Assembly: GCA_049663345.1 (NCBI GenBank)
Contig: JBATDG010000085.1
Span: forward strand, 44,738 to 108,737
DNA from: SZUA-365 sp049663345
GTDB lineage: Bacteria > Bacteroidota > Ignavibacteria > SZUA-365
Reading direction: 5' to 3'
DNA: 64,000 nucleotides
The translations under genes and the position numbers were made by a program. Shown piece by piece: positions 51,312 through 61,388 of the stretch. Numbering within the stretch: the first letter of the stretch is position 1; every line of letters starts with the position of its first letter. The notes under the pieces are model-generated. The model searched no databases. It had not been told where the DNA came from and was given only the letters and a program-made list of their open reading frames with translations.

Positions 51312-52097
51312 TCAGATCGTGATGTTCTGCAGACGCTGAAGGAATTCTTCTTTCTTTCGCACGGATACTTCTATCTCTCCGCCGTCGGACATGATGACAT
51401 ATCCGCCCTTCCCTTTCACGTAGCTGCGCAGATGATGAAGGTTGATAATATGGGAATGATGAATGCGGATAAAATCATGCGGCTGGAGAAGATCCTCGAA
51501 CTCTCTCAGCGTCCTGCATACGATGATCGGCTTCCCTTCCGTGGTGCTGAGCTCAGTGTAATTGCTCCTCGCTTCACAGCGGATAATTTTACGAACTTCG
51601 ATGAATGTCAATCCATCCAGCGTAGGGAGCGCCATCATGTCGGGAGAAGCCTGAAGCGGATGTATATGTCCGCTGAGGGTTTTAATCTGATCCGACCGAA
51701 TCTCCGCAGCGTCGGGAATGCGAGGGATGCGTGCAACGGCGTTGATCAGATCATCAGCGCAAATGGGCTTGAGGAGGTAATCGATCGCAGCGAATCTGAT
51801 GGCACGGATGGCAAACTCGTCATGCGCCGTTGTGAATATTGTGCGAAAGGGAATATTGCGCGTGCGCTCCAGTACGTCAAACCCCGTTCCATCGGACATC
51901 ATGACGTCAAGAAAAAGAACGTCGATCGGAATATCAAACAGGGCCTTGACTGCCGATTCCACGGAACTGCATTCCTTGATCACCTCAAGTTCGGGACAAT
52001 GCTCACCGAGCAAGTGCTTCAATGATTCACGGCAATGATGCTCGTCATCGACGAGCATTGTGCGAAGTGAACTGTCTGCCTCATGCGTGTTCTTCAT
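51312..52097 (-). CDS. LytTR-family response regulator
   Basis: Receiver 10-130 with Asp17/Asp18, phospho-acceptor Asp64 (LFLDVMMSDGTG), Thr in TTAHDEFA and Lys in LLKPICADD. A LytTR DNA-binding domain follows at about 160-258 (IIRCEARSNYTELSTTEGK, LREFEDLL, FIRIHHSHIINLHHLRSY). It is in the AlgR/LytR group and lies 41 bp downstream of the LytS-type kinase gene. Confidence 0.93.
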   Translation of the reverse strand: MKNTHEADSSLRTMLVDDEHHCRESLKHLLGEHCPELEVIKECSSVESAVKALFDIPIDVLFLDVMMSDGTGFDVLERTRNIPFRTIFTTAHDEFAIRAIRFAAIDYLLKPICADDLINAVARIPRIPDAAEIRSDQIKTLSGHIHPLQASPDMMALPTLDGLTFIEVRKIIRCEARSNYTELSTTEGKPIIVCRTLREFEDLLQPHDFIRIHHSHIINLHHLRSYVKGKGGYVIMSDGGEIEVSVRKKEEFLQRLQNITI

Positions 52098-52138
52098 ATT
52101 AGTTTGTGGTCTTAATTCATGTATTATTATTGTGCTAT

Positions 52139-55100
52139 TCAGGATTCGTCAATCGGTATCGTTATTTCCACGCGAGTACCTGACGCGGAACCAGCTTCAT
52201 CAAACAGATCCGTGATTGTCACACTCGCCCTGCGATGGCGGCCGGTGCTCAGTATGTCAAGCCGGTCCTTTGTAATCTGCATGCCCATGGACGTGGCGCT
52301 CCTTCCCTGCCGCTGGCGTATCTCCTCGGCCTTCCCTCTGCCAATGCCATTGTCCTCAATAGTGCACAGGAGTTGATGGTCGATGCAGTGCAGTTTTATG
52401 GACAATCTACCACCCTCGCCTTTGTGCACCAATCCATGACGAATTGCATTTTCAACATACGGTTGGACCAGCATCGATGGAATTTGTGCGGTTCCATCCA
52501 CCTCGGGACCAAGATCGATTGAGCTTTCGAAGCGCTGATCGAAGCGGATAGCCTCCAGTTCGATGTAGAGGCTGAGCAGTTCGATCTCCGTCCGTATTTC
52601 AACGAGAGAGCTCTTCGAATTTTCGAGTATGAGACGCATGAGTCGCGCGAATTTGGAGAGATAGTCCGCGGCAAGCTTTTTCTCATTCATAATGATGAAG
52701 CTCTGGATCGCATTCAGGGAATTGAAAAAGAAATGCGGATTCATCTGTGCGCGCAGTGCCTTGAGTTCGGACTCGATCATTCGCTGTTCACTTTCTTTAC
52801 GGTCTGTGATATCGTGCACGACGCCGTAAATAAATTCGACACGGGTTCCTTCCTTGTCGTAAACCGGGGAGGAACGGCGTTCGACCCAACGGGATTCTCC
52901 TGCTTTCGTCAGAATGCGATGTTCTATATGCAGACTTTCGCCGTCAAGCAATCTCCGATGATCAAGCATGGATTGATCCAGATCATCCGGGTGGTTAATG
53001 CGCAGCATGAAGCCCGCCTCATTCGCTTCCTGCACGGAATATCCGGTGGATCGGGTAAATGAATCCGTCATCCAGATCAATTTGAGAGATGCATCCTTCC
53101 GGACCTGAAAGAGGTAGGCGTAGTCCGACATAAGCTCGGTAATCATGCGATAACGTGACTCACTTTCTCCTAACGCGTGTACATACTTCCTTCTGCGTTG
53201 ATAGAGCAAAGTGCTCAGGCCCAGAATCAACGCACCGGCGAATGTTGCCGGGATATAGACGTACCATCGTTGAAGAAAGGGCGGTGGAACAGTAAATGAA
53301 ATCGAGCGGCTGGATTCGTCATATTGACCGTACAGGCCCTTCGCCTGCACCTGAAGTGTATAGTCTCCGGGATTAATGTTTTCCAAAGAAATCGAATGAG
53401 TGGTCGTCCACTTGGACCAGGGAGCACCGTTGAGGCAATATCTGGTGAGGACGTCCTCGGGAGGAACGGATCCCCAGGACGTATATGCGTTCCAGCCAAG
53501 GGAAACGTGGTTGTGCTCGATGACCGGTCGATCAATAACAATGCGGGGATTCTCTGCCTGAGCATCTCTCATGCGCAATTCTGCCCATCCGCTCGTCATG
53601 CTGCCGACGTACACACTGCTGTCCTCGGGCAGCACCGGCCAGATGAGCGTTTCGGTCAGTCCCGTCCGTTCATCGAAAGTGAGCCATCTGCCTTGATCGT
53701 TGTAGGCGAGCCCCTTTTCGGTGGTCACCCAGAGTTTCTGCTTCGCATCGACTTTGATGTCCCAAATAAAATCGGCAGGGAGTCCATCTTGAGTCGTAAA
53801 GCTGTGGAGCCTGTCCCGGCTGTCTATCATGCCCAATCCTATCCCCTGATTTTGCATACCGAACCAGACACGATCCGAATCATCAATTGCTATCGTTGTT
53901 ACAGGACCAGGGATCGAGCCGCCAGATCGTGTCCAGTTCTTCCATTTGCCATTTTTCCGTCTTGCCAAGCCGTCGAATGTCCCGAACCACAGGTCACCGT
54001 GTTTTCCCTCCGCCATGGAAAACACCCGCTGATGCGGCAGCCCATCTGATCCTTCCCATCTCTCAATCTTTTCGTCTTTCATAAGGAATACACCCGGATT
54101 CTGCTTTTTCCCAGGATCCCAACCGCCGGCAACACAGAGGAACCAGAGCTGTCCCTTTGAATCGCAGACAACAGAATGTGCATGCATACCCTCGCCGTTT
54201 TGTTCTATCGGGTAATAGCGCCAGCTTTTCCCATTCCAGCAATATGCTCCTGTAAAACCCGATCCGCTCGTAATCCAGATGTTCCCCGCATGGTCCTCGG
54301 TCAGTCCTGTGACGACGCGAATGGTTTCCCCCTGAATCGACGTAGTGGAGACAGTATCACCTCTGCGCGGCAGCTGTACAACGCCGCCGCTAGTCGCCAG
54401 CCAGAGAGTGCCGTCGTGGGAACGGATAATGTTATTCACACGATTGCGTGCATCCGACTCTTCCCAGTGGTGAAATGACCAGAGGTCGGAGGTAAGCCTG
54501 CACAGAAAAAGTCCGTGAAGGGTGCCCACCCAGAGGTCGCCGTTCGGCCGGTATCGGATGCATTTGATATCCCGTACAGGAACCGGCAACCGGACTTGCG
54601 CCCATTTCCCTTTTCGTCGTGCGCGTGCAAATTCATTTTCGTAAACAACCAAAGCATCACCGTTTTCGGCGACTGCAGCGAACATCCCTTGCCGAACGGT
54701 CCGGTAGCTGTCACGCAATGCCGGACCATTCTGCTTCCACTCCCAGATGCCTGTGTAGGATGGTGGGTGATTAATTATTGCAAGACCCTGTTGCGCTCTA
54801 TTCTCTTCCACGTCTGAGATCGTAACTTCCCCGTGTTCATATTGCAGCAGATGGATAATGCTTTCTCCATGCAGCAGCACTGCACAGTCTCTTGTTTGCA
54901 GAAAGGTTCGTCCGGAATTTAAACCAATTGTTAGTAGGAGATCCTCAGATCGCCACGGCATGGGAAAGGCGGAAAGGGTCCCTTTAGTATAGCGGAAAAA
55001 GGCGCCATCACGGACGAGCAGAAGCGTATCTGCGCCGATGACCCAGGCTTTCTTCACACGATCTACTGGTAAGCGGCTCCTGTTCGTCCGGGAGGCGAGA

Positions 55101-55471
55101 TAAATCTCTTCTCCCACTGCAAGGCCAACCCGCCCTTCGAAAAATCCAAATATGAGACAATCTCCCCTTTCCACCAGCTGGCGAGTGGCCTCATTGCTAT
55201 GCCATTGAAAGCCGTCAAACCACGCGAGACCAGCTGAGGATAAAGCCCAGGGAGTGCCGTCAGGCCCCTCCCTGATATCCCGTACAGCGTTCGCAGGCAA
55301 TCCGGAGGCGGTGCTAAACTCCACCCAGCGCCAGGATTCTTCCAACGGATCCGGCTGTGCACTGCGCTTCTGTGCGCTGCATTGCAGACTCAGGAATATG
55401 AGTACTCCAAGGGCGGGGAAGAAATACTTCCCGGCTTTACTCACCCCGGAATTTGCATGACAGGAAAACAT
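52139..55471 (-). CDS. LytS-type sensor histidine kinase with propellers, Y_Y_Y and PAS domain
   Basis: The ATG at 55471 is preferred to the upstream GTG. A signal or anchor segment (FFPALGVLIFLSLQCSA) is followed by two periplasmic Reg_prop propellers (~30-690), a Y_Y_Y domain (~700-750: WSKWTTTHSISLENINPGDY), a transmembrane helix (YIPATFAGALILGLSTLLYQ) and a PAS/PAC domain (~780-900, WVERRSSPVYDKEGTR). The His_kinase domain has His913 in LRAQMNPHFFFNSLNAIQSF, and the HATPase has PYVENAIRHGLVHK and EDNGIGRG. It is the partner of the LytTR regulator and possibly of the receiver-only protein. Confidence 0.93.
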   Translation of the reverse strand: MFSCHANSGVSKAGKYFFPALGVLIFLSLQCSAQKRSAQPDPLEESWRWVEFSTASGLPANAVRDIREGPDGTPWALSSAGLAWFDGFQWHSNEATRQLVERGDCLIFGFFEGRVGLAVGEEIYLASRTNRSRLPVDRVKKAWVIGADTLLLVRDGAFFRYTKGTLSAFPMPWRSEDLLLTIGLNSGRTFLQTRDCAVLLHGESIIHLLQYEHGEVTISDVEENRAQQGLAIINHPPSYTGIWEWKQNGPALRDSYRTVRQGMFAAVAENGDALVVYENEFARARRKGKWAQVRLPVPVRDIKCIRYRPNGDLWVGTLHGLFLCRLTSDLWSFHHWEESDARNRVNNIIRSHDGTLWLATSGGVVQLPRRGDTVSTTSIQGETIRVVTGLTEDHAGNIWITSGSGFTGAYCWNGKSWRYYPIEQNGEGMHAHSVVCDSKGQLWFLCVAGGWDPGKKQNPGVFLMKDEKIERWEGSDGLPHQRVFSMAEGKHGDLWFGTFDGLARRKNGKWKNWTRSGGSIPGPVTTIAIDDSDRVWFGMQNQGIGLGMIDSRDRLHSFTTQDGLPADFIWDIKVDAKQKLWVTTEKGLAYNDQGRWLTFDERTGLTETLIWPVLPEDSSVYVGSMTSGWAELRMRDAQAENPRIVIDRPVIEHNHVSLGWNAYTSWGSVPPEDVLTRYCLNGAPWSKWTTTHSISLENINPGDYTLQVQAKGLYGQYDESSRSISFTVPPPFLQRWYVYIPATFAGALILGLSTLLYQRRRKYVHALGESESRYRMITELMSDYAYLFQVRKDASLKLIWMTDSFTRSTGYSVQEANEAGFMLRINHPDDLDQSMLDHRRLLDGESLHIEHRILTKAGESRWVERRSSPVYDKEGTRVEFIYGVVHDITDRKESEQRMIESELKALRAQMNPHFFFNSLNAIQSFIIMNEKKLAADYLSKFARLMRLILENSKSSLVEIRTEIELLSLYIELEAIRFDQRFESSIDLGPEVDGTAQIPSMLVQPYVENAIRHGLVHKGEGGRLSIKLHCIDHQLLCTIEDNGIGRGKAEEIRQRQGRSATSMGMQITKDRLDILSTGRHRRASVTITDLFDEAGSASGTRVEITIPIDES

Positions 55472-55562
55472 CAGCTGCACAATCGGAATATCTCCGAAAA
55501 AGCGTTGCTATTACGTGTCCTTCGTTTCAGAAGAGCTTATTTGTCCATCGGCAGTGAAGCAC

Positions 55563-55784
55563 TTACTTGACTATCGTCAGAGTATGGGAAACTATACCGG
55601 ACGGGGATTCGAGACGGCAGCTGTAAGCGCCTGCCGGCAGTACACTCCGGTCCGCGACAATAAACACTTGTCCCGGGATGACGGCTGAGAAGGTGCGTGC
55701 TCCCATGTTCACCACGCGAGCGGGCGAGGTTCGATGGATTTTATAGGGAATAGGCTGAAAGGCAAGTGCTGCAAGTATACGGAA
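55563..55784 (-). pseudogene. T9SS sorting-domain remnant (minus strand)
   Basis: An open frame without a sensible start ends VADRSVLPAGAYSCRLESPS then GIVSHTLTIVK and a stop, the last third of a sorting domain. The part before it (FRILAALAFQPIPYKIHRTS) is not recognisable. The gene body is missing. Confidence 0.65.
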
Positions 55785-55871
55785 TCAGAGACATGCAGTC
55801 AAGCATGTAAATACTTAGGTATTCTATTCTGTCATTTTTGGATTCATTAATTCTGCTTAATCATCGTTGAC

Positions 55872-56262
55872 GCAGGCACAACCGGAGGCGGCTACACTTT
55901 GACGGCAACAGTGAGCGACGGAATCCAGAGCGTAAGCTGTCCGACATCCGTCACTGTCAATGCCATAACTGTGACAACCAGCTCCACCCCAATTCTCTGT
56001 TTCGGCGGAAATTCCACTGTGACCGTCGGCGTTTCCGGCGGCAGCTCCCCATATACCGGCACAGGCACCTTCTCACGGGAAAACTATCATGGTGCTTGTC
56101 GACGAGGAAGTGCAGTCCGGCATCCATCTTGCCAACTGGAACGCGAATGCGAGCCATGGCGCACTGGTGCCCTCGGGCAGCTACTTCTACCGCATCCACG
56201 CGAAGTCGCTTGTCAGCGACAGACAATTCGTGGGCGAGCGACTGATGCTTCTTCTGAAATAA
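55872..56262 (+). pseudogene. Frameshifted remnant of a SprB-repeat/T9SS protein (plus strand)
   Basis: Frame 1 reads GTTGGGYTLTATVSDGIQSV ... TVNAITVTTSSTPILCFGGN then STVTVGVSGGSSPYTGTGTF, a SprB-type repeat (CFGGNST...V..GG..PYT). Frame 2 then gives EEVQSGIHLANWNANASHGA, LVPSGSYFYRIHAKS and a stop at 56260-56262, a T9SS tail. Start and most of the body are missing; the junction is out of frame. Confidence 0.72.
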
Positions 56263-56287
56263 ACGATTCTCCAAACCAACCCCGAAT

Positions 56288-56327
56288 ACAGGGTGGGTGC
56301 ATAGCGCATCCACCCTGTTTCTTTTCA
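56288..56327 (+). terminator. Strong terminator after the SprB/T9SS remnant
   Basis: A 13-bp stem, ACAGGGTGGGTGC (56288-56300) / GCATCCACCCTGT (56306-56318), one G-T pair, then TTCTTTTC. It was presumably the terminator of the intact gene. Confidence 0.85.
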
Positions 56328-56427
56328 TAGCCGATGAGAACGGATTAGCTGAGAACGAAATAGCATTGAGAATTGCCGGCAGCCGGAAAGGAAAACATTG
56401 CCCGCAGCATTTCACCCGGAAAGAGTT

Positions 56428-58737
56428 TTATTCCGGGGACTCATCCGAGAGTACGAACTCCAGCGTTCCGCCCGCGATGATTTCCGCGTGCGTGATGTAC
56501 CTCCGATCGAGTTGGACGCCATTGAGAATGACCGAACGTACGAACACATTCTCACTTCCCTGCCCCTGTGTTTTAATCGTGAAGGTCCTGCCGCCATCCA
56601 GCTGCAGCACGGCCGCACGCACCGCAGGACTCCCGAACCAGTACCGATCGGAACCCGGGGCGACGGGATAAAAGCCAAGCGCACTGAAAATGTACCAGGC
56701 GGACATCTGGCCGCAATCATCGTTTCCACACAAACCATCCGGACTGTTCGCATACATGCTGTTCATGATCCGGCGCACCTTTTCGCCGGCTTTCCATGGC
56801 TGCGAAGTCCAGTTGTAGAGGTAGGGAATGTGATGTCCCGGTTCGTTGCCGTGGACATAACTGCCGATGATGCCGTCGCGGGTGATATCTTCGGTCTGTT
56901 CGAAATACCGATCATCGGTGTGCATGACAAACAGCGAATCGAGCAGCTGCGTGAAGCGCTTCTCCCCTCCCATCAGAGCGATGAGTCCATCGGGATTCTG
57001 AGGAACGAAGAGTCCGTAATTCCAGGCATTGCCTTCGATGAATCCCTGGCCGTGCGTATCCATCGGATCGAAGGCCTCAATCAACTTTCCATCGCTGCTG
57101 CGTGGACGCATAAATCCGCTTGAAGCATCCCAGCAGTTGCGCCAGGAATCCGCACGCCGCAGGTACGTCTTCGCAATCGTTTCCGCTCCCGCCCGTTCAG
57201 CGAGCTGTGCTATCGCCCAGTCGTCGTAGGCATATTCCAGTGTCGCGCTGACCGAATATGGGAACAACTCCTGCGGCACGAACCCGAGCTTCATATATGC
57301 GCCCAGTCCGTCGAAGGGCGCGTATGTCGCGGTTGCAGTGCAGGCATCGAGGGCCTTGCGGATGTCGCCGGTGTACACGCCTTTGACCACCGCATCGGCG
57401 ATAACCGAAACGGCATGATACCCGATCATGCACCAATTCTCATTGGCCTGATGCGACCACACCGGCAGCATGTGATGCACGCTCTGTGCCTGATGCGCGA
57501 GCATGGATTCAACCATATCGCTCACACGCTTCGGTTCGAGCAGTGTAAACAACGGGTGCAGAGCCCGGAACGTATCCCAGAGGGAGAAGACCGTGTAGTT
57601 CGTGAAAGTACCGGACTGATGAATGTTCTGATCGAGACCGCGATACCTGTGATCCACATCTTCATAGATGGTCGGGCTGATGCACGCGTGATACAGTGCC
57701 GTATAGAACACGGTGCGCTCATTGTCCGAGAGAAATTCCGCATCGATCTTTGAAAGAACGGCATTCCACTTTGCGGATGTTTCCTGTCTTGTTTTCTCAA
57801 AATCCCAGTGGGGAATTTCCTCGCGGAGGTTTTTCATCGCGCCTTCGGTACTCACCGCCGACAGCGCAAATTTCATCTGCAGTGTATCGTTCGCTGCGAC
57901 ATCAAAGGAAAAGTAGGCGCGGATATTCTTCCCCGCCATTTCGGGGAAATTATGTGCTTCGTCGAATTTCCGGTAGAAGCCGCGGTAGATGCTGCTGTCA
58001 TATTTCTCATGTCCGTAGGAAACGAACGGCCGGTCAAACTCCATTGCGAAATACAGCACACGCGTTCTTCCCCATCCCGAGGTTTGCCGGTAGCCGGTGA
58101 TCAGATGATCGTTCTCCACGCGGACGAACGTCCACACATTTTTACCCGGGTAATTATAAATTCCGTGCATCAGATCGAGGAGGATATGCGCTTCATCCGC
58201 ATGTCCGAAAGTATAGCGGTGAAAGCCAGTCCGTTCCGTTGCCGTCAGTTCCGCGGTGATATCGTAGTCATCGAGGCGCACCCGGTAATAGCCGGGGCGA
58301 GCGGATTCCGCCTCATGCCGGAAGCGGGAACGATAGCCCGCATCGGGATCATCTTTCGTTCCCGGATTCAGTTTGAGCTTGCCGGTCGTCGGCATCACAA
58401 GAAAATCGCCGAGGTCGGAATGTCCCGTGCCGCTGAAATGCGTATGACTGAAGCCCACGATAGTCGGATCGCGATACTGATAGCCCGCGCAATATTCGTA
58501 GACTTTCGGATTATACTTCCCGTCCATCTCGTACGGAATGGTGTCGGTATCGGGACTCAGCTGCACCATCCCGAACGGCGCCACTGCGCCGGGGAAGGTA
58601 TGTCCCATGCGGTCCGTTCCGATAAAAGGATTCACATATCCCGTGAAATCCCGGTCCTGAGCATGCAGAAATATTGAGGGAGAAAATATGATCGCGGCAG
58701 CGATGATAGCGCCGGTCACTCTGCAGGGAAACATCAT
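56428..58737 (-). CDS. GH92 alpha-mannosidase (exported)
   Basis: 769 residues with a signal peptide (IIAAAIIFSPSIFLHAQ). GH92 hallmarks run the whole length: YVNPFIGTD...GHTFPGAVAPFGMVQLSPD, GFSHTHFSGTGHSDLGD, FSLWDTFRALHPLFTLLEP, GNAWNYGLFVPQ, YVHGNEPGHHIPYLYNW and the catalytic GLCGNDDCGQMSAWYIFSAL. The enzymes are Ca2+-dependent exo-mannosidases that trim alpha-mannosides of N-glycans and yeast mannan in the periplasm or outside. Length is normal (~750). No SusC/SusD genes adjoin, so this is not a classical polysaccharide utilisation locus. Confidence 0.95.
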   Translation of the reverse strand: MMFPCRVTGAIIAAAIIFSPSIFLHAQDRDFTGYVNPFIGTDRMGHTFPGAVAPFGMVQLSPDTDTIPYEMDGKYNPKVYEYCAGYQYRDPTIVGFSHTHFSGTGHSDLGDFLVMPTTGKLKLNPGTKDDPDAGYRSRFRHEAESARPGYYRVRLDDYDITAELTATERTGFHRYTFGHADEAHILLDLMHGIYNYPGKNVWTFVRVENDHLITGYRQTSGWGRTRVLYFAMEFDRPFVSYGHEKYDSSIYRGFYRKFDEAHNFPEMAGKNIRAYFSFDVAANDTLQMKFALSAVSTEGAMKNLREEIPHWDFEKTRQETSAKWNAVLSKIDAEFLSDNERTVFYTALYHACISPTIYEDVDHRYRGLDQNIHQSGTFTNYTVFSLWDTFRALHPLFTLLEPKRVSDMVESMLAHQAQSVHHMLPVWSHQANENWCMIGYHAVSVIADAVVKGVYTGDIRKALDACTATATYAPFDGLGAYMKLGFVPQELFPYSVSATLEYAYDDWAIAQLAERAGAETIAKTYLRRADSWRNCWDASSGFMRPRSSDGKLIEAFDPMDTHGQGFIEGNAWNYGLFVPQNPDGLIALMGGEKRFTQLLDSLFVMHTDDRYFEQTEDITRDGIIGSYVHGNEPGHHIPYLYNWTSQPWKAGEKVRRIMNSMYANSPDGLCGNDDCGQMSAWYIFSALGFYPVAPGSDRYWFGSPAVRAAVLQLDGGRTFTIKTQGQGSENVFVRSVILNGVQLDRRYITHAEIIAGGTLEFVLSDESPE

Positions 58738-58820
58738 TACGCAGCATCCTTATGCGTGAGCGATAGAGTCAGCAGTTGTCAACATGCTGATATCGCCGGA
58801 ATAATGCTATCTCATTCGGT

Positions 58821-60899
58821 TCATCGCGTGTGCAGCAGCGGACGCGTATCCACGCTTCCACCGGACTCCAGCCGCAGGAGATAGAGACCAGGAGGCAGGT
58901 TCCCGGCGTCCAGGGTAACCGTATGCGATCCCGCCTGCACAAACCCGTTCACCGCCGTTGCCGCGACACGGCCCAGCGCATCGAACAGCCGAAGCGTTAC
59001 GAACCCTTCACTCTGTATGGAGTAGCGGATCGATGTCTGGTTGGAAAACGGGTGGGGTACGGCGGCTTCGAGTGCGACTCGCGACACTGGCCCGGCTGCG
59101 GTACTCCCGGCGTCGTCGTGCACCGCTTCCGTGTTCATTACCGGTACGGCGACGTCCTTGATATACCAGAGGATCTGCTCACCGCGCAGGGGCTCGCTGT
59201 CCGGCGTCTCCCCTTTTCCCCACTCGACAAAGGAGATATGCAGCTGTCCGGCATCTCCTGCGTAGCGCGCAATGCGGGTGAATTTCGCGCTGACATCGGT
59301 GAGCGCAGTCACGCGCATGAGGCTGTCGCGCATGGCCGAATTCTCTGCGGGCGTATCGAACGCCCAACGCTGATACCAGGGAAATCCGTCGGTTGTATCG
59401 ACATGCCTGCCATTGACGTAGACCTGCGAAATGCTGTCGGGAAAAAGCGTCGCCTGTCCGTTTTCATCGGCGATCGTCCATGTCGCGCGTGGGGAAATCC
59501 ACTTTGCATAAATCACCGTCCCTTCGAGATTCCTCGCCCATTTGGTTTCGTTTCGAAGAATAAGCGGGTGCTCATCCTTCGCTGCAGTGGTGAAAGAAAC
59601 GCGGTCGGTTCGTACGCGCCGGACAGGACCGATGGGAAGGATGCGAACATTGCTCCCGTCGACCAGAATTTCCGTGGCGAAGGTCGAATCCACATGCGCA
59701 AGGTTGACCGCACCTCCGCTGCCCGCTTCAGCATAGGGATCGAATGCATCAAGATCGGCGGAACAGACGGTCAGGAAATGCAGCGCATTGCGATAATCGA
59801 AGACTACGTCCATGTCCCAGGACATGGCGATCCTGTTTTCGAAAGGCGCAGGACGATTTTGCAATTCACTCAACCGGATTCGATTGAGCGGTCCCCAATA
59901 CATACCCTGTGTCCAGATGCGCCAGGCAATTTCATGCCTGTCGTCGAGAATCCGGCCGCTGTCTGTTTTCACCTTGTAGACATTCACCCAGGCTGCCACC
60001 ATGGTGCTTCCGTCGGGTGAAATATCCAGTCGGAGACTCGCAGCCGCTGCATTCGAGGGCACCATATCGCGGGTCCAGAGCGGATCATCGAAAGTGACAG
60101 CGGACCAGCTCTGACCGCCATTCGAGGAACGCAGCATGTAGATCTCCCCCGTCGATGCGCCATTTCCCGGTTCGAGTCCCAGCGCTGCGGAGTAAAGGTC
60201 TCCCGTGTGCTGGTTCATTATAATCTCCCTCGGCGCGTCCCAATCCGGCGGAGTCGAAAATCTTCCGATCTCCACGGACGGATGTCCGATGCCTCCGTAC
60301 ATCGCGCGCACGAGTCCGGGCATCGTCTGCCCGTTTCCGAATAGCAGGTCGTCAATCCACAGCATTACCACATGCGGCCAGGGAGCGTTTTCGGCATTGG
60401 GAAGAAACACGGACGGGAACTGCGGGCGTCCTCCCTGTCCCATGTCAGCGCTTGCATCTCCCCATTCCCTTCCGTGACGCTGAGCGTAGCGCACGTACAT
60501 CGATCGTCCGTCGCCGCTGTCGCTGCGATCGGGTCCGCGATAAGCGACCGCGACCTGCTTTGTTTTCGGATCGTGTGCTATGGGATTGCCGTCGTTCCTG
60601 AGATAGCTCCAGGCATTCGCCATGCGTGCGATTTCGAAAAGTCCCGACCGATTGATCGACTGCGAAGTCAGCGAATCCAGCGGGACTATCCCTTTCGGCT
60701 CATCAGGCAGGCTGCGATTCGGGGTGCTCAGTTCGACCGGCGCATTGCGCATGGCTGCCGGACTGTCCTGCGGACGCAGCCGCAGCGGATCCACCTGCTG
60801 CCCGGAGGTTTGCAACTCCAGCGCAGACACCGTGCTAGATGAGAAAATCAGAAAAAGTGTGAAGAACGCCAGTCTGCCGAAGTAACTTCTCTTTCGCAT
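58821..60899 (-). CDS. Secreted sialidase-like propeller with T9SS sorting domain
   Basis: Signal peptide 1-26. The central part (~90-420) has Asp-box-like strands (SSNGGQSWSAVTF; DISPDGSTMVAAWVNVY), as in sialidase-type six-bladed propellers. No arginine triad can be assigned with certainty. A second beta domain (420-590) precedes the T9SS tail: AVPHPFSNQTSIRYSIQSEG, LFDALGRVAATAV, LPPGLYLLRLESG. It is upstream of, and on the same strand as, the GH92 gene (83-bp gap) and may be co-expressed with it. Confidence 0.78.
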   Translation of the reverse strand: MRKRSYFGRLAFFTLFLIFSSSTVSALELQTSGQQVDPLRLRPQDSPAAMRNAPVELSTPNRSLPDEPKGIVPLDSLTSQSINRSGLFEIARMANAWSYLRNDGNPIAHDPKTKQVAVAYRGPDRSDSGDGRSMYVRYAQRHGREWGDASADMGQGGRPQFPSVFLPNAENAPWPHVVMLWIDDLLFGNGQTMPGLVRAMYGGIGHPSVEIGRFSTPPDWDAPREIIMNQHTGDLYSAALGLEPGNGASTGEIYMLRSSNGGQSWSAVTFDDPLWTRDMVPSNAAAASLRLDISPDGSTMVAAWVNVYKVKTDSGRILDDRHEIAWRIWTQGMYWGPLNRIRLSELQNRPAPFENRIAMSWDMDVVFDYRNALHFLTVCSADLDAFDPYAEAGSGGAVNLAHVDSTFATEILVDGSNVRILPIGPVRRVRTDRVSFTTAAKDEHPLILRNETKWARNLEGTVIYAKWISPRATWTIADENGQATLFPDSISQVYVNGRHVDTTDGFPWYQRWAFDTPAENSAMRDSLMRVTALTDVSAKFTRIARYAGDAGQLHISFVEWGKGETPDSEPLRGEQILWYIKDVAVPVMNTEAVHDDAGSTAAGPVSRVALEAAVPHPFSNQTSIRYSIQSEGFVTLRLFDALGRVAATAVNGFVQAGSHTVTLDAGNLPPGLYLLRLESGGSVDTRPLLHTR

Positions 60900-61046
60900 C
60901 TCGCCTCCTTATCCCGAAATCATCGAACGATTGAATCCCCTGCAACGTAATCCGCAGGATAGCAAATGTCAAGAAAGGATGAGCTGCGTGTGGCGAGACG
61001 GCGGCAGGCAGATTTGAGAATCGGGTGGGAATTCGGCTATAAACGA

Positions 61047-61080
61047 CTCCGAGGATGGCGCGTGAGCACCATCCTCGGAG
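61047..61080 (-). terminator. Terminator of the RRM gene
   Basis: CTCCGAGGATGG (61047-61058) pairs with CCATCCTCGGAG (61069-61080). The minus-strand tail is TCGTTTATAG. It lies ~35 bp after the stop. Confidence 0.65.
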
Positions 61081-61115
61081 CAAAGATCAATCGTAAGTGA
61101 TCGCGGGTTGCGCGA

Positions 61116-61388
61116 TTACCAGCGGGAACCGCCAGCGGGGCGCGGGGCGCGGGGCTTGGCTTCGTTGACGCTGAGGTTGCGGCCTGCGAGATCCATGCCG
61201 TTCAGCTTATCGATGGCGGCACGCGCCTCGCCATCGTCTTTCATCTCGACAAAAGCGAAGCCCTTGGGGCGGCCGGTGTCGCGATCGGTGACGATGTTCA
61301 CTGTGTCAACCGAACCGAATTCCTCGAATGTTTCGCGGAGCATGCTGTCGGTAACGTTGTACGACATGTTTCCTACGTAGATGTTCAT
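61116..61388 (-). CDS. RNA-recognition-motif (RRM) RNA-binding protein
   Basis: The start at 61388 has AAGGAG at the right distance and gives the canonical N-terminus MNIYVGNMSYNVTDSMLRET. RNP2 (IYVGNM) and RNP1 (KGFAFVEM) are intact; the short tail is basic and Gly/Pro-rich (PRAPRPAGGSRW). At 90 residues it belongs to the small single-RRM proteins, often cold-inducible, of cyanobacteria and Bacteroidota. It binds single-stranded RNA in the cytoplasm. Confidence 0.93.
   Translation of the reverse strand: MNIYVGNMSYNVTDSMLRETFEEFGSVDTVNIVTDRDTGRPKGFAFVEMKDDGEARAAIDKLNGMDLAGRNLSVNEAKPRAPRPAGGSRW

Noticed and set aside
57808..58677. 289-residue open frame on the plus strand
   Set aside because: Antisense to the GH92 gene, which is certain.
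58830..60020. 396-residue open frame on the plus strand
   Set aside because: Antisense to the T9SS sialidase-like gene; composition is that of a shadow frame.
56428..60899. Polysaccharide utilisation locus around the GH92 gene
   Set aside because: No SusC/SusD pair, no sugar transporter and no dedicated regulator adjoin; only a T9SS propeller is next to it.
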